A stretch of 64,000 nt of DNA, from the NCBI GenBank assembly GCA_035504235.1, contig DATJSH010000104.1:1-64000 (forward strand). The letters run 5' to 3'. The notes below the pieces were generated by a model. That model made no database searches, was not told the origin of the DNA, and saw nothing but the letters and a program-made list of their open reading frames with translations. Positions 1-8,942 of the stretch are shown here, piece by piece (the stretch's first letter is position 1; every line of letters starts with the position of its first letter). The DNA comes from DATARH01 sp035504235 (GTDB lineage Bacteria; Pseudomonadota; Alphaproteobacteria; ATCC43930; CGMCC-115725). The position numbers and the translations under genes are program-made.

Positions 1-1502
1 AACAGCGCGGTATGCCGAAGCACCGAACGGCAGCTCTTTTCGTCGAGCAGCACCCCGTCGTGCACGTAATGCGCCAGCACCAACTGACGGTCGCCGGTGA
101 GGTCGACATCGACGATCTGGATGTCGGGCTCGCGGCGCGACAGATCATACTGCTTGGAGAGGGCGCTCCGGAGCTTGCGGTAACCGAGCTCGTCGTGGAT
201 TGCCTCGACCCGCAGCGAGGGCTTCGAGGCGTCGTCGTTGATCTGGAACAGGCGGAACTGCCGGATGATCTCCGGGCTCATATACTGCAGGATGAAGCTC
301 TCGTCGCGGTAATTGGCCCAGGCGTGACGCAGCACGCCGTAAGGGTCCTGGTTGCCGGCGATGTCGGCAAACCACTCGCGATCTTCCGGGGTCGGGTCGG
401 TGCAGATGCGCTTGATGTCGCCCATCATCGAGAAGCCAAGCGCATAGGGATTGAGCCCGCCATATCGCGGATCGTCGAACCCTGGCTGGAACACGACGCT
501 CGAATGCGAGTGAAGGAATTCGAGCATCGGGCCTTCGGTGACGAGACCGCGGTCATGCAGCCGGTTCATGATCTCGTAGTGGACGAAGGTGGCGCAGCCC
601 TCGTTCATCACCTGCGTTTGACGCTGCGGGTAGAAATACTGCGAGACATGCCGAACGATGCGGATCAGCTCGCGTTGCCAATCCTCCAGCCGCGGCGCGC
701 GTTTTTCAATGAAATAGAGCAGGTTTTCCTCGGGCAAGCCGAGCTTGCGCTTCATGTCGAGGTGCTTGTCTTCCCCTTCCTGCTCTTCCTCGTCCTTGTC
801 CGGCACAGGCACGGTGCGCCACAGATCGTTAAACGTCTGCTCGTCGTAGGCGAGGCGCTCGCGCATCCGCCGCTGCTCTTCGGCAAGGTTGGGCCGCGAG
901 CGCCGAGCGTAGCGGTTGACGCCGTGATCCTTCAGCGCGTGGCCCGCGTCGAGGATTTGCTCGACGGCTTCCATGCCATACTTCTCTTCGCACTTGGCGA
1001 CGTAGTCGCGGGCGAAACTCAGATAGTCGAGGATACCGTCGGCATCGGTCCATTGCCGATAGAAATAATTGTTTTTGAAGAAGTGGTTATGACCGAACCC
1101 CGCATGCGCGATGACCAACGTCTGCATGGTCATGGAGTTCTCCTCCATGATGTAGCAGATAACCGGGTTCGAGTTGATGACAATCTCGTAGGCGAGGCCG
1201 GCAAGCCCTTTGCGGTAGAGCGTCTCGTGATAAGCGAAGCGCTTGCCAAAGCTCCAGTGCCCATACATCAGCGGCAAGCCTACCGAGGCGTAGGCGTCGA
1301 GCATCTGCTCCGAGGTGATGACCTCGATCTGCAACGGGTAGGTGTCGAGCCCCAATTCGTCGACGGCGATGCGCTCGATCGCGTCATGCACCTTGCGCAA
1401 TCCGCCGAAATCCCAATTCGGACCGGTGAAGAGCGGTGTCGCCGGCGCGACGTCGGATTTCGTCTTCGATTTGCGCGTGGTCGCGGCGAGCGTGTCAGGC
1501 AC
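1..1502 (-). CDS. spoVR: SpoVR family protein, C-terminus cut by window edge
   Basis: Reading the minus strand from a GTG at 1502 gives about 500 codons with no stop before the window edge, close to the roughly 510 residues of E. coli YcgB, so only the last few residues are missing. Recognisable SpoVR segments include GPNWDFGGL near the N-terminus, HAGFGHNHFFKNNYF, MNEGCATFVHYEIMNRL and NPYALGFSMMGDIKRIC. The GTG overlaps the yeaH stop codon by 8 bases, which argues for translational coupling. SpoVR, YeaH and PrkA form a conserved trio linked to stress and stationary phase in Proteobacteria. The biochemical activity of SpoVR is not known to me. The family call is firm; the exact start is inferred from the overlap. 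Confidence 0.93.
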   Translation of the reverse strand, partial: MPDTLAATTRKSKTKSDVAPATPLFTGPNWDFGGLRKVHDAIERIAVDELGLDTYPLQIEVITSEQMLDAYASVGLPLMYGHWSFGKRFAYHETLYRKGLAGLAYEIVINSNPVICYIMEENSMTMQTLVIAHAGFGHNHFFKNNYFYRQWTDADGILDYLSFARDYVAKCEEKYGMEAVEQILDAGHALKDHGVNRYARRSRPNLAEEQRRMRERLAYDEQTFNDLWRTVPVPDKDEEEQEGEDKHLDMKRKLGLPEENLLYFIEKRAPRLEDWQRELIRIVRHVSQYFYPQRQTQVMNEGCATFVHYEIMNRLHDRGLVTEGPMLEFLHSHSSVVFQPGFDDPRYGGLNPYALGFSMMGDIKRICTDPTPEDREWFADIAGNQDPYGVLRHAWANYRDESFILQYMSPEIIRQFRLFQINDDASKPSLRVEAIHDELGYRKLRSALSKQYDLSRREPDIQIVDVDLTGDRQLVLAHYVHDGVLLDEKSCRSVLRHTAL

Positions 1503-2787
1503 GGACGCCCCCTTTGGCGAAAAGCTCGTGGAAGACCGAGAATATTTGCGCCGGATCGCCGACCCGCCGCATCGCGAAATGCTGATGCGCCGGCGCGACC
1601 TCACTATAGGCGCGCCACAGATCGCTGTCGCGCGACAACCCCGTGAGGCTGCCGCTGGTACCGTCGCCGACTTCGACATAAGCGAAATACTGGCAGAGCG
1701 GCAGCACGTCGCCGCCGAGCAGGGACACGCAACGGCTCGAATCGGCGCCATAATTGTCACCGTCCGAGGCCTGGGCGCCGTAGATGTTCCAGCGGTCGGT
1801 CGAGTAACGTGCGCGGGCAATTTCCATCATCTTGTCGAGCGCGGTCGAAACAACGGTGCCGCCCGTCTCTCGGCTGTAGAAGAACGTTTCCTCGTCGACT
1901 TCCTCGGCGGTCGAGGTGTGGCGGATGAACACCACATCGACATGCCGGTAGCGACGGATGAGGAAAACGTGGAGCAACATGAAGAACCGCTTGGCAAGGT
2001 CCTTCATCGCCTCGGTCATCGAGCCTGACACGTCCATCAGGCAGAACATGACGGCTTCGGTGTTGGGCCGCGGCACCCGCTCATAGCGGCGATAGCGCAC
2101 GTCGAGCGGGTCAATGTAGGGGATGATCTTGCTGCGCCGCTCGCTCTTTTCGAGAAGCAGCTTGAGGCGCTCGACCTCGTCGGCGGCGCCGCGTCCCTCG
2201 GCCTTCTCGATCTCTTGGCGCAGCGCTTCGAGTTCGCCCAGTTTTGGCCGCTTCAGCGAGATGCGGCGCGCCATGCTCTGCCGCATGGTGCGCGGTACAC
2301 TGAGATTGGCGGGCGAGCCGGTCACGGTATAGCCGGCGCGCTGGAGATCGACCGCGGTCGTGTCCTTGAGCGTCTTCTTGACGAGGTCCGGCAGCTCAAG
2401 GTCCTCGAAGAACATATCGAGGAATTCTTCCTTGGTCAGCGTGAACTCGAACGCATCCTCGCCCGAGCCGTCGGGGCTGCCCTCGCGGCCACCGCCCTCG
2501 CCGCCGCCCTGCGGCCGCGGGATCTCGTCGCCGCGGACATATTCCTTGTTGCCCGGAACGACATGATCGGTGCGGCCGGTGCGGCGGCTGTGGTGAAACA
2601 CGGGCTCGGTAATGCCGCGCGTCGGGATGGCGATCTTCTCGCCATGCTCGACATCCTGCACCTTGCGCTTGCGCAAGGCGTCCTGCACCGCGCCCTTGAC
2701 CTCGGCACGTGCGCGCTCCAGAAACCGTTGGCGATTGCTAAGGCTCTTGCCTTTCGGGTTCTGGCGGCGATCGACGACGTTCATCAA
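1495..2787 (-). CDS. yeaH: YeaH/YhbH family protein (DUF444), von Willebrand A-like
   Basis: The 430-residue product matches the DUF444 family in length and layout. It has a basic N-terminus (NVVDRRQNPKGKSLSNRQRF), a low-complexity glycine/arginine linker near residues 90-105, then a von Willebrand A-like domain with the metal-site motif DVSGSM and the family signatures VFIRHTSTAEEVDEETFF and SRETGGTVVSTAL. It lies 30 bases downstream of prkA and overlaps spoVR, so the three genes should share a transcript. In E. coli YeaH is a partner of the YeaG kinase in the nitrogen and stationary-phase response. The molecular role is inferred from that family knowledge. Nothing in the frame looks broken. 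Confidence 0.94.
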   Translation of the reverse strand: MMNVVDRRQNPKGKSLSNRQRFLERARAEVKGAVQDALRKRKVQDVEHGEKIAIPTRGITEPVFHHSRRTGRTDHVVPGNKEYVRGDEIPRPQGGGEGGGREGSPDGSGEDAFEFTLTKEEFLDMFFEDLELPDLVKKTLKDTTAVDLQRAGYTVTGSPANLSVPRTMRQSMARRISLKRPKLGELEALRQEIEKAEGRGAADEVERLKLLLEKSERRSKIIPYIDPLDVRYRRYERVPRPNTEAVMFCLMDVSGSMTEAMKDLAKRFFMLLHVFLIRRYRHVDVVFIRHTSTAEEVDEETFFYSRETGGTVVSTALDKMMEIARARYSTDRWNIYGAQASDGDNYGADSSRCVSLLGGDVLPLCQYFAYVEVGDGTSGSLTGLSRDSDLWRAYSEVAPAHQHFAMRRVGDPAQIFSVFHELFAKGGVRA

Positions 2788-2817
2788 CGCATCCTTATAA
2801 CCGCCGGACGAGATACC

Positions 2818-4770
2818 CTACCCGGCCTTGTTCACGCGCATGTACCACTCGACCAGGCGGCGCACCTGCCGCTCGGTGTAGCCGCGCGACACCATGCGCT
2901 CTAGGAAGTCGGCGTGCTTCTTTTCGGTGTCCGTGTCCTTCTTGGTGCCGAAGCTGATCACCGGCAGCAGGTCCTCGACCTGGCTGAACATGCGTCGCTC
3001 GATGACCTCACGCAGCTTTTCGTAGGACTGCCACGAGGGGTTCCGTCCGCTGTTGTTGGCCCGCGCGCGCAACGCGAATTTGACCACTTCGTTGCGGAAG
3101 TCCTTCGGGTTGGCGATGCCGGCCGGCTTCTCGATCTTTGAGAGCTCCTGGTTGAGGAGTTCTCGGTTCATAAGTTGCCCGGTGTCGGGGTCCTTGTAGT
3201 CCGAATCCTCGATCCAGGCATCGGCATAGGCGACGTACCGGTCGAACAGGTTCTGTCCGTAATCGGAGTACGATTCGAGATAGGCCTTCTGGATTTCGTT
3301 GCCGATGTATTCGGCGTAGCGCGGCGCCAGCTCGGCCTTGATGAAGTTGAGGTACTTCTTCTCGACCGCGTCGGGGAACTGCTCGCGCCAGATCGCCTGC
3401 TCGAGCACATACATCAGGTGCACCGGGTCGGCCGCGACCTCCTGGGTGTCGAAGTTGAACGTGCCCGACAGCACCTTGAATGCGAACCGCGTCGATATCC
3501 CGTCCATCCCTTCGTCGACGCCGGCGGCGTCACGGTATTCCTGCACGGATTTGGCGCGCGGATCGGTGTCCTTGAGGCTCTCGCCGTCGTAGACGCGCAT
3601 CTTCGAGTGCAGGTTCGAATTCTCGTGCGGCTTGAGGCGCGACAGCACGCAGAAGCGCGACAGGATGTCGAGCGTCGACGGCGCGCACGCCGCTTTTGCC
3701 AGCTCGCTGTTCTGCAGCAGCTTCTCGTAGATGTGCCGCTCTTCGGTCGAGCGCAGGCAGTAAGGCACCTTGATGACCGAAATGCGGTCGATGAAAGCCT
3801 CGTTGTTCTTGTTGTTCTTGAAGCTCTGCCATTCCGCTTCGTTGGAGTGGGCGAGGATGATGCCCTGATAGGGGATGCCGCCGATATTCTCGGTGCCCGC
3901 GTAGTTGCCTTCCTGCGTCGCGGTCAAGAGCGGGTGCAGCATCTTGATCGGCGCCTTGAACATCTCAACGAATTCCATCAGCCCTTGCGTCGTTCGGTTG
4001 AGGCCGCCCGAGAAGGAGTAGGCGTCGGGATCGTTCTGCGAATACATTTCGAGCTTACGAATATCGACCTTGCCGACGAGGCTCGAAACGTCCTGGTTGT
4101 TCTCGTCGCCCGGTTCGGTTTTGGCGACGCAGATCTGCTTCAGCCGCGACGGCTGCATGCGAATGACGGTGAATTTCGAGATGTCGCCGCCGAATTCCTC
4201 GAGCCGCTTCACCGCCCAAGGTGAGATCGTGCCGGTGAGCCGCCGGCTCGGGATGCCGTAGCGCTCCTCGATCTCCTGGCCGAGCGTGCTGGGGTCGAAA
4301 AGCCCGAGCGGGCTTTCGAAGATCGGGCTGATTTGGTCACCCGCCTTGAGGACGTAGATCGGCTCCTTCTCCATCAACATCTTGAGGCGCTCGGCGAGCG
4401 AGGATTTGCCGCCGCCGACCGGACCCAAAAGATAGAGCACCTGCTTGCGCTCTTCGAGACCCTGCGCCGCATGGCGGAAAAAGCCGACGATCCGCTCGAT
4501 CGTCTCTTCCATCCCGTAGAAATCTTCGAAGGCCGGGTAGATTTTCATCGTCCGGTTCATAAAGACCCGGCCGAGCCGCGGGTCCTGACTCGTATCCATC
4601 ATGACCGGCTCGCCGATCGCCTTCAGCAGGCGCTCTGCCGGTCCGGCATAAAACGAGGCGTCATCGGAGCACGCCCTCAGATAGTCCTCGAGCGAGTACT
4701 CAACCTCACGGCGATTTTCGTAAAGCCGCGAGTAAAGCCCGAAGATTCCATCATCCATTGACGATCGCAT
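2818..4770 (-). CDS. prkA: PrkA/YeaG family serine protein kinase
   Basis: The 650-residue product is close to E. coli YeaG (644 residues). An N-terminal AAA-type PrkA domain carries the Walker A motif LLGPVGGGKSSLAERL near residue 114, and the C-terminal half holds the PrkA kinase-like domain (LHSKMRVYDGES, LNFIKAELAPRYAEYIGNEIQ). PrkA proteins phosphorylate serine in stress and stationary phase. The start at 4770 is preferred over the internal ATG at 4758 because an AGGTGA ribosome site lies about five bases upstream of it. This is the first gene of the prkA-yeaH-spoVR operon, and its promoter must lie in the 424-base gap upstream. The family call is secure; the substrate is unknown. Confidence 0.95.
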   Translation of the reverse strand: MRSSMDDGIFGLYSRLYENRREVEYSLEDYLRACSDDASFYAGPAERLLKAIGEPVMMDTSQDPRLGRVFMNRTMKIYPAFEDFYGMEETIERIVGFFRHAAQGLEERKQVLYLLGPVGGGKSSLAERLKMLMEKEPIYVLKAGDQISPIFESPLGLFDPSTLGQEIEERYGIPSRRLTGTISPWAVKRLEEFGGDISKFTVIRMQPSRLKQICVAKTEPGDENNQDVSSLVGKVDIRKLEMYSQNDPDAYSFSGGLNRTTQGLMEFVEMFKAPIKMLHPLLTATQEGNYAGTENIGGIPYQGIILAHSNEAEWQSFKNNKNNEAFIDRISVIKVPYCLRSTEERHIYEKLLQNSELAKAACAPSTLDILSRFCVLSRLKPHENSNLHSKMRVYDGESLKDTDPRAKSVQEYRDAAGVDEGMDGISTRFAFKVLSGTFNFDTQEVAADPVHLMYVLEQAIWREQFPDAVEKKYLNFIKAELAPRYAEYIGNEIQKAYLESYSDYGQNLFDRYVAYADAWIEDSDYKDPDTGQLMNRELLNQELSKIEKPAGIANPKDFRNEVVKFALRARANNSGRNPSWQSYEKLREVIERRMFSQVEDLLPVISFGTKKDTDTEKKHADFLERMVSRGYTERQVRRLVEWYMRVNKAG

Positions 4771-5194
4771 TGCTCACCTCAATCGACCGATGTCGACGCT
4801 ACTGTTTGCACCACCAACGCAGACTTCAACACGCCGCGATAAAAATAATTGCAGCGCGTGTATGTAAATTTCGGCTTACAGTTTGTAACGCGGCGCCCCA
4901 AGCGGCTTTCCCCACACGCCACAATGTGTCCCGAGCCGCTACGCAAGCCATATGCCACGGCTTTGTGGCGACATTAGGGGCGATCGGCGGTCCGGCGTCG
5001 CCAAGTCGACCGCCGCGGCGCAGGATGCACCGGTAAGAGACAGATATGGGCGCCCTAGCGGACATCAACAACATTTTGTGGTGCCCTGCTGCAATTCGCC
5101 CAGCATATATGAAGCCGCTGGGGAACCCAACCTGATTCTACTGTTACGTTGGCGCTTCGTTGAGTGACGGAAAATGGTGCCGCGAAACCAAAAA
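4771..5194. other. 424-bp intergenic region upstream of prkA
   Basis: I see no convincing gene here. The prkA-proximal part (about 4830-4890) is locally AT-rich and is the likely promoter region for the minus-strand operon, though I cannot assign a clear -10/-35 pair. A hairpin-forming repeat (CGGCGGTC at 4985-4992, GACCGCCG at 5008-5015) and a shorter one (GCCAC at 4954-4958, GTGGC at 4965-4969) are present. Neither is followed by a T run, so I do not call a terminator. The right part precedes the end of a minus-strand SGNH gene. Confidence 0.5.
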
Positions 5195-6061
5195 TTAATT
5201 GAACGGCACCGCGTCGTTTCGGCCCGTTTCTCTCGCGGGACGCGCGCTGGCAGCGCTCACCGAGGGCCGCGTCGTCAGCCCAGCTATCGAGTCGGGCGCG
5301 GCGTGCGCGCGTTGTGCGAGCTTCGTCTCCGCCTGCCAATTGGCGACCAATGCCGCGGCGAGGTCTGCGGCGAGGCAGCCATACCCCGCGTCGGTCATGT
5401 GAAGACCGTCGCCGCCGACCATCGGCGGTGCGTCTGCCGCGTGGCTGCTTTGCCAAAAGCGCATCAGCGCGAAGCGGCGGAACAACCCGACATGGTCCTC
5501 GACCGCGGTGTTGGCGATGAGTTCCTCCATGACCGGGTACGAATGGCGTTCGAGGACGCGCGGCGCGTACTGCATATCCATCAGGACGACGTCGATGCCG
5601 CTCTTCTTCATGAGATCGATGCCCTCGCGCATCCATTCACCGTCGGTGCCGAGATCGTCGCGGCGCAGCACTGCGTTGGTGCCCACCTGCCAGATCGCGA
5701 GATCGGGATGCGCCGCGACCACATCCCGACCGAGCCGGGCAAGCTCCTCGGGCGCGTCTTCTCCTCCCTTGCCGCGATTAACGATGCTGATCTCGTGCCG
5801 AGGCAGTCTTCGTTGCAGTTCGACTTCGAGTCGGCTCGGATAGCTGAGTTCGGGGCTCGACGCGCCGATTCCCGAGGTCGAGGACGAGCCGACCGCGACG
5901 ATGGTGAGCGGCGCGCCCTCGTTGAGACGGGCGGCGACATGCTCCAGCGGCGCGGCGATCGGCAGGTTGCCCGGCGGCGGCGCGCACAGCGCCCCATCGT
6001 CGGCCCGCGCGAAAATCGGTGCGAGAATGGCGGCTGCCAGCAGCGCGGGCGCGCGCATCAC
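5195..6061 (-). CDS. Secreted SGNH/GDSL-type hydrolase
   Basis: The 288-residue product starts with a hydrophobic signal peptide (MMRAPALLAAAILAPIFARA), so it should be exported. An SGNH hydrolase fold is indicated by block I GSSSTSG (residues 58-64, candidate nucleophile Ser60), block III-like WQVGTNA, and a C-terminal DGLH (Asp218, His221) that supplies the Asp/His pair. Such enzymes are esterases or acetyl-hydrolases; the substrate cannot be read from sequence. It overlaps the next upstream gene, a paralogue, by 4 bases, and both lie beside an OpgC-type acyltransferase. A role in trimming or adding acyl groups on an extracellular glycan is an inference from this neighbourhood. The last 50 residues are low-complexity and may be a disordered tail. 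Confidence 0.8.
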   Translation of the reverse strand: MMRAPALLAAAILAPIFARADDGALCAPPPGNLPIAAPLEHVAARLNEGAPLTIVAVGSSSTSGIGASSPELSYPSRLEVELQRRLPRHEISIVNRGKGGEDAPEELARLGRDVVAAHPDLAIWQVGTNAVLRRDDLGTDGEWMREGIDLMKKSGIDVVLMDMQYAPRVLERHSYPVMEELIANTAVEDHVGLFRRFALMRFWQSSHAADAPPMVGGDGLHMTDAGYGCLAADLAAALVANWQAETKLAQRAHAAPDSIAGLTTRPSVSAASARPARETGRNDAVPFN

Positions 6062-6822
6062 GGCGTTGCCGCCCGCTGGATGACCTCGGCGAGCTTCCGC
6101 CCGAGACAGTCATAAACGCGTGCGGCGAGCTTGGCTCGATCGGCGTCCGCGACATTGTCAAAATTGAACACGTTCTGCTCGCTCCAATAGCGCATCATTT
6201 CGAAGCGCGGAAAGACATACACGTCCGCGAGGTCGCCGACGCGGTGCACGGCCTTCAAATAACCTTCGAAATTGATGACGGTCGCCGAGTTCGGCGAAAA
6301 TTGCATGTCCATCAGGATGGTGTCGATTGCCTTGTTTTTGAGCACGTCGATCCCGCCTTGCAGCGTCGCGGTGAAATCCTCGGCGTCGGTGCCACGCACC
6401 GCGTCCATGACGCCGACCTCCCAGACAACGAGCACCGGGTCCGCGGCGAGGACATCGGTGGGGAAGCGCTCGTACATGTCCTTCGCCGACTGCTTGGGCA
6501 CGCCTTTGTTGACGACGGCAATCTTGTCGCCCGGAAAATCCTGGGTGAGATCTTGTTCGAGCCGGTGCGGATAGGAGAGATCGGGCGAGCCCGCGGCCTT
6601 GCCGATCGTCGAGGCGCCGCCAATGGCGACGATGGTCGCCGGCTTGTGCGCGGACAGTTGCCCGGCGAAGCGCGGCAGCTTTATGTCGGCATCGGTCATT
6701 TCAGGCGGCGTCGCGCAGTCGTCGGTATCGGCGCGCACCGGTCCGCTCGCCGCGCACGTAACAGCAAGTCCCGCCAGCACTGCTAGGGCCGGACCGGCGA
6801 GCAATCGCCCCCAGGTCGTCAT
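6058..6822 (-). CDS. Secreted SGNH-like protein, probably catalytically degenerate
   Basis: The 254-residue product has a signal peptide (first about 31 residues, ending PVRA) and is a paralogue of the downstream hydrolase. They share IVAIGGAST versus IVAVGSSST, LMDMQFSP versus LMDMQYAP, and a similar C-terminal helix. At the expected nucleophile position it has Ala70 (GGAST) instead of serine, block III reads WEVGVMD rather than WQVGTNA, and the C-terminal Asp-x-x-His is not present. It is therefore probably a non-catalytic SGNH domain, perhaps a binding or regulatory partner. If instead the serine one position later is the nucleophile, it could keep some activity. The 4-base overlap with the neighbour suggests coupled translation. 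Confidence 0.7.
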   Translation of the reverse strand: MTTWGRLLAGPALAVLAGLAVTCAASGPVRADTDDCATPPEMTDADIKLPRFAGQLSAHKPATIVAIGGASTIGKAAGSPDLSYPHRLEQDLTQDFPGDKIAVVNKGVPKQSAKDMYERFPTDVLAADPVLVVWEVGVMDAVRGTDAEDFTATLQGGIDVLKNKAIDTILMDMQFSPNSATVINFEGYLKAVHRVGDLADVYVFPRFEMMRYWSEQNVFNFDNVADADRAKLAARVYDCLGRKLAEVIQRAATP

Positions 6823-6841
6823 CCCTCCCCCGCCACTCCCC

Positions 6842-7996
6842 TCACGACTGCCCGGCGATTGTTGTTACCGGCACTCTTTGCACCACCCTGTACCAGTCGA
6901 GCATCGCCGCCGTCAGGCACAGGACCGCGATCCCCACGACATTAACGCCCAGTTGCATGGTCAGCCCAGTATTGATTTCGGACATCAAGAAATGGCCGAG
7001 CGCCGACAGCAGGATGCTGAGGCAGAAAATCTCCAGCGAATGCCGGCCGCACAGCACCAGCGGCCGCGCCCAGTTGGTTCGCATGAAGCGCGCCTGCGGC
7101 GAAACCCAATGCGCAGTCAGCATCACCAACGCGAAGAACGAGACCAGGCGGATCGGCGACAGATTGCTCTTGTTGGTGGGCCAGAGCTCGCGCGCGAACA
7201 GGTCGGGCACATTTTCCCAAAAATTGTGAAAGGTCCAGCTCAGCCGGATGAGAAGCACGATCGATGCGATGGCGAGCGCCGGCCAGAACGCAAGCTCGAC
7301 AAGCCGCGCGCGACCCTGCGCACGCTGCCCCGCGTGACCCAGCGTCGCGCCGAGGATGAAGAGAAACTGCCAGGCAAGCGGATTGAAGCTCCACACATGG
7401 CCAGGCGGGTAAGCCGGCATGGCGATGCCGAACACCTGCACGGCGACATAAAGCAGCGCCGAAGGAACGAGCACCGCAAACGGACGCCAGCGCAGGCAGA
7501 TCAGCACCAGCGGGAAGATCAAGAGCATCACGATGTAAAGCGGGAGGATGTCGAGAAAAGTCGGCTGGAACTGCAGCAGCATCGCCTGCACCACCGCAAG
7601 ATGCGGCTGCTCGAGGAAATCGCCGACCCCCATTTCCTCGTTGTACATGGGGTTGTTGAACGCCCGCACCGTGTAGGAGACCTCGGCGATGAAGATCATG
7701 AACAGAAAGACGTGCGCGACGTAGAGCTGCCAAGCGCGGCGCAGCACCTGCACGGTGGCGATCAGTGCGCCGCGCGCGGCGAGCGCACGGCCGTAAACGA
7801 GCGACGCCGTAAAGCCCGAGATGAAGATGAAGACCTCGGCCGCGTCGGAAAAGCCGATTGATGAGATCGTAAAGTAATTGAGGAAATTTTCCGGAATGTG
7901 GTCGATGAAGATGCAGATCAGCGCCAGGCCGCGAAAAAAATCGAGGCGCAGGTCGCGCGTCGGCGCCGGCGGATGCGATGCGAGGGCAGTATTCAT
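6842..7996 (-). CDS. opgC: OpgC domain-containing membrane protein
   Basis: The 384-residue product is an integral membrane protein with about ten hydrophobic segments. The N-terminus DLRLDFFRGLALICIFIDH followed by AAEVFIFISGFTASLVYGRA is the OpgC signature, a branch of the acyltransferase-3 superfamily. OpgC transfers succinyl groups to osmoregulated periplasmic glucans, and related proteins may move other acyl groups across the inner membrane. It is 19 bases upstream of the SGNH pair on the same strand, so all three are probably co-transcribed. No opgG or opgH is in the window, so the identity of the glycan acceptor is open. Family call firm, substrate inferred. Confidence 0.88.
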   Translation of the reverse strand: MNTALASHPPAPTRDLRLDFFRGLALICIFIDHIPENFLNYFTISSIGFSDAAEVFIFISGFTASLVYGRALAARGALIATVQVLRRAWQLYVAHVFLFMIFIAEVSYTVRAFNNPMYNEEMGVGDFLEQPHLAVVQAMLLQFQPTFLDILPLYIVMLLIFPLVLICLRWRPFAVLVPSALLYVAVQVFGIAMPAYPPGHVWSFNPLAWQFLFILGATLGHAGQRAQGRARLVELAFWPALAIASIVLLIRLSWTFHNFWENVPDLFARELWPTNKSNLSPIRLVSFFALVMLTAHWVSPQARFMRTNWARPLVLCGRHSLEIFCLSILLSALGHFLMSEINTGLTMQLGVNVVGIAVLCLTAAMLDWYRVVQRVPVTTIAGQS

Positions 7997-8089
7997 GGGA
8001 TGACGCCGAGAAATCTAGCAAACCCCGATAGCCCTCGTCGACCTGCCGGCCTTCAACGCCCAAAGTCCGAAACCGCCTGACGTGTCGCC

Positions 8090-8836
8090 TCAGTCTGCGG
8101 TCATGCCGCCATCGACCGCAAGGATGCAGCCGGTCATATACGACGCCGCGTCCGACGCCGCGAACATGATGACGCGGCCGATCTCGTCGGGCGTCCCGGC
8201 GCGCTTCAACGGCACACTGCCGAGCAGGCCCGTCTTCGCGTCGTCACTGCCGGCGAAGCGATCAAGCATGCCGGTGTCGATCGGCCCTGGGGCGACCGCG
8301 TTGACCCGCACGCCGAATTCGGCGGCTTCGAGCGCCGCCGCTTTGGTCAGTCCCTCGACCGCGTGTTTGCTCGCGATGTAAAGCGGGGCGCCGGGCAAGG
8401 CTTTGTGGCCGGCGATCGAGGACAGGTTGACTATGGCGCCGCTCCCTTGCGGACGCATCACGCGCAGCTCGTGCTTGAGGCTCAACATCGTGCCGAGAAC
8501 GTTGGTGTCGAAGATCGCGCGGTAGCAATCCGCGTTCTGCTCGGTCAGCGGGCCGGGCTGGCCTTCGGTGCCGGCATTGTTGACCGCGATGTCAAGGCGC
8601 CCGAAACGCGCGACCGCGCGGTCGACGAGGTCGCGCACGTCGTCTTCTTCGCGAATATCGGCGCGGACGAATTCCGCCTCGGCACCGGCATCGCGAAGCT
8701 CGCCGGCAAGCGCGCGGCCCGCGTCATCATGGCGGCCCGAGACGACAACTCGCGCGCCACTCCGGGCAAAAGCGAATGCGGTGGCGCGGCCGATACCGGT
8801 CAACGCGCCAGTGATCAGAACGACGGGAGTATCCAT
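8090..8836 (-). CDS. SDR family NAD(P)-dependent oxidoreductase
   Basis: From the ATG at 8836 the product is 248 residues, standard for a classical short-chain dehydrogenase. The N-terminal nucleotide-binding motif TGALTGIGRA is at residues 8-17. NNAG follows, then the catalytic serine in NLSSIAG, YIASKHAVEG (YxxxK), and a C-terminal SYMTGCILAVDGG. The annotated upstream extension (to 8884) is unlikely because the Rossmann strand begins directly at MDTPVVLITG. It could oxidise a sugar or an alcohol (glucose 1-dehydrogenase-like), but the substrate cannot be assigned. It is a minus-strand gene downstream of the aminotransferase with about a 100-base gap. Confidence 0.85.
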   Translation of the reverse strand: MDTPVVLITGALTGIGRATAFAFARSGARVVVSGRHDDAGRALAGELRDAGAEAEFVRADIREEDDVRDLVDRAVARFGRLDIAVNNAGTEGQPGPLTEQNADCYRAIFDTNVLGTMLSLKHELRVMRPQGSGAIVNLSSIAGHKALPGAPLYIASKHAVEGLTKAAALEAAEFGVRVNAVAPGPIDTGMLDRFAGSDDAKTGLLGSVPLKRAGTPDEIGRVIMFAASDAASYMTGCILAVDGGMTAD

Positions 8837-8942
8837 CCGATTATCCTTTGACGCGACGACAAGCGGCGCAGAGCCGCCTGCCATCGAATCAAGGACGAAG
8901 CCGAGGAGCTTTCAAGTCCGCACGATAAGTACCGGATCGAAA

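Noticed and set aside
1600..1616. Sequence CTCACTATAGG next to GGCGCGCC resembling a T7 promoter with an AscI site
   Set aside because: It lies in the yeaH coding frame and encodes part of the normal DUF444 C-terminus; the T7 match is only partial. Chance rather than vector sequence.
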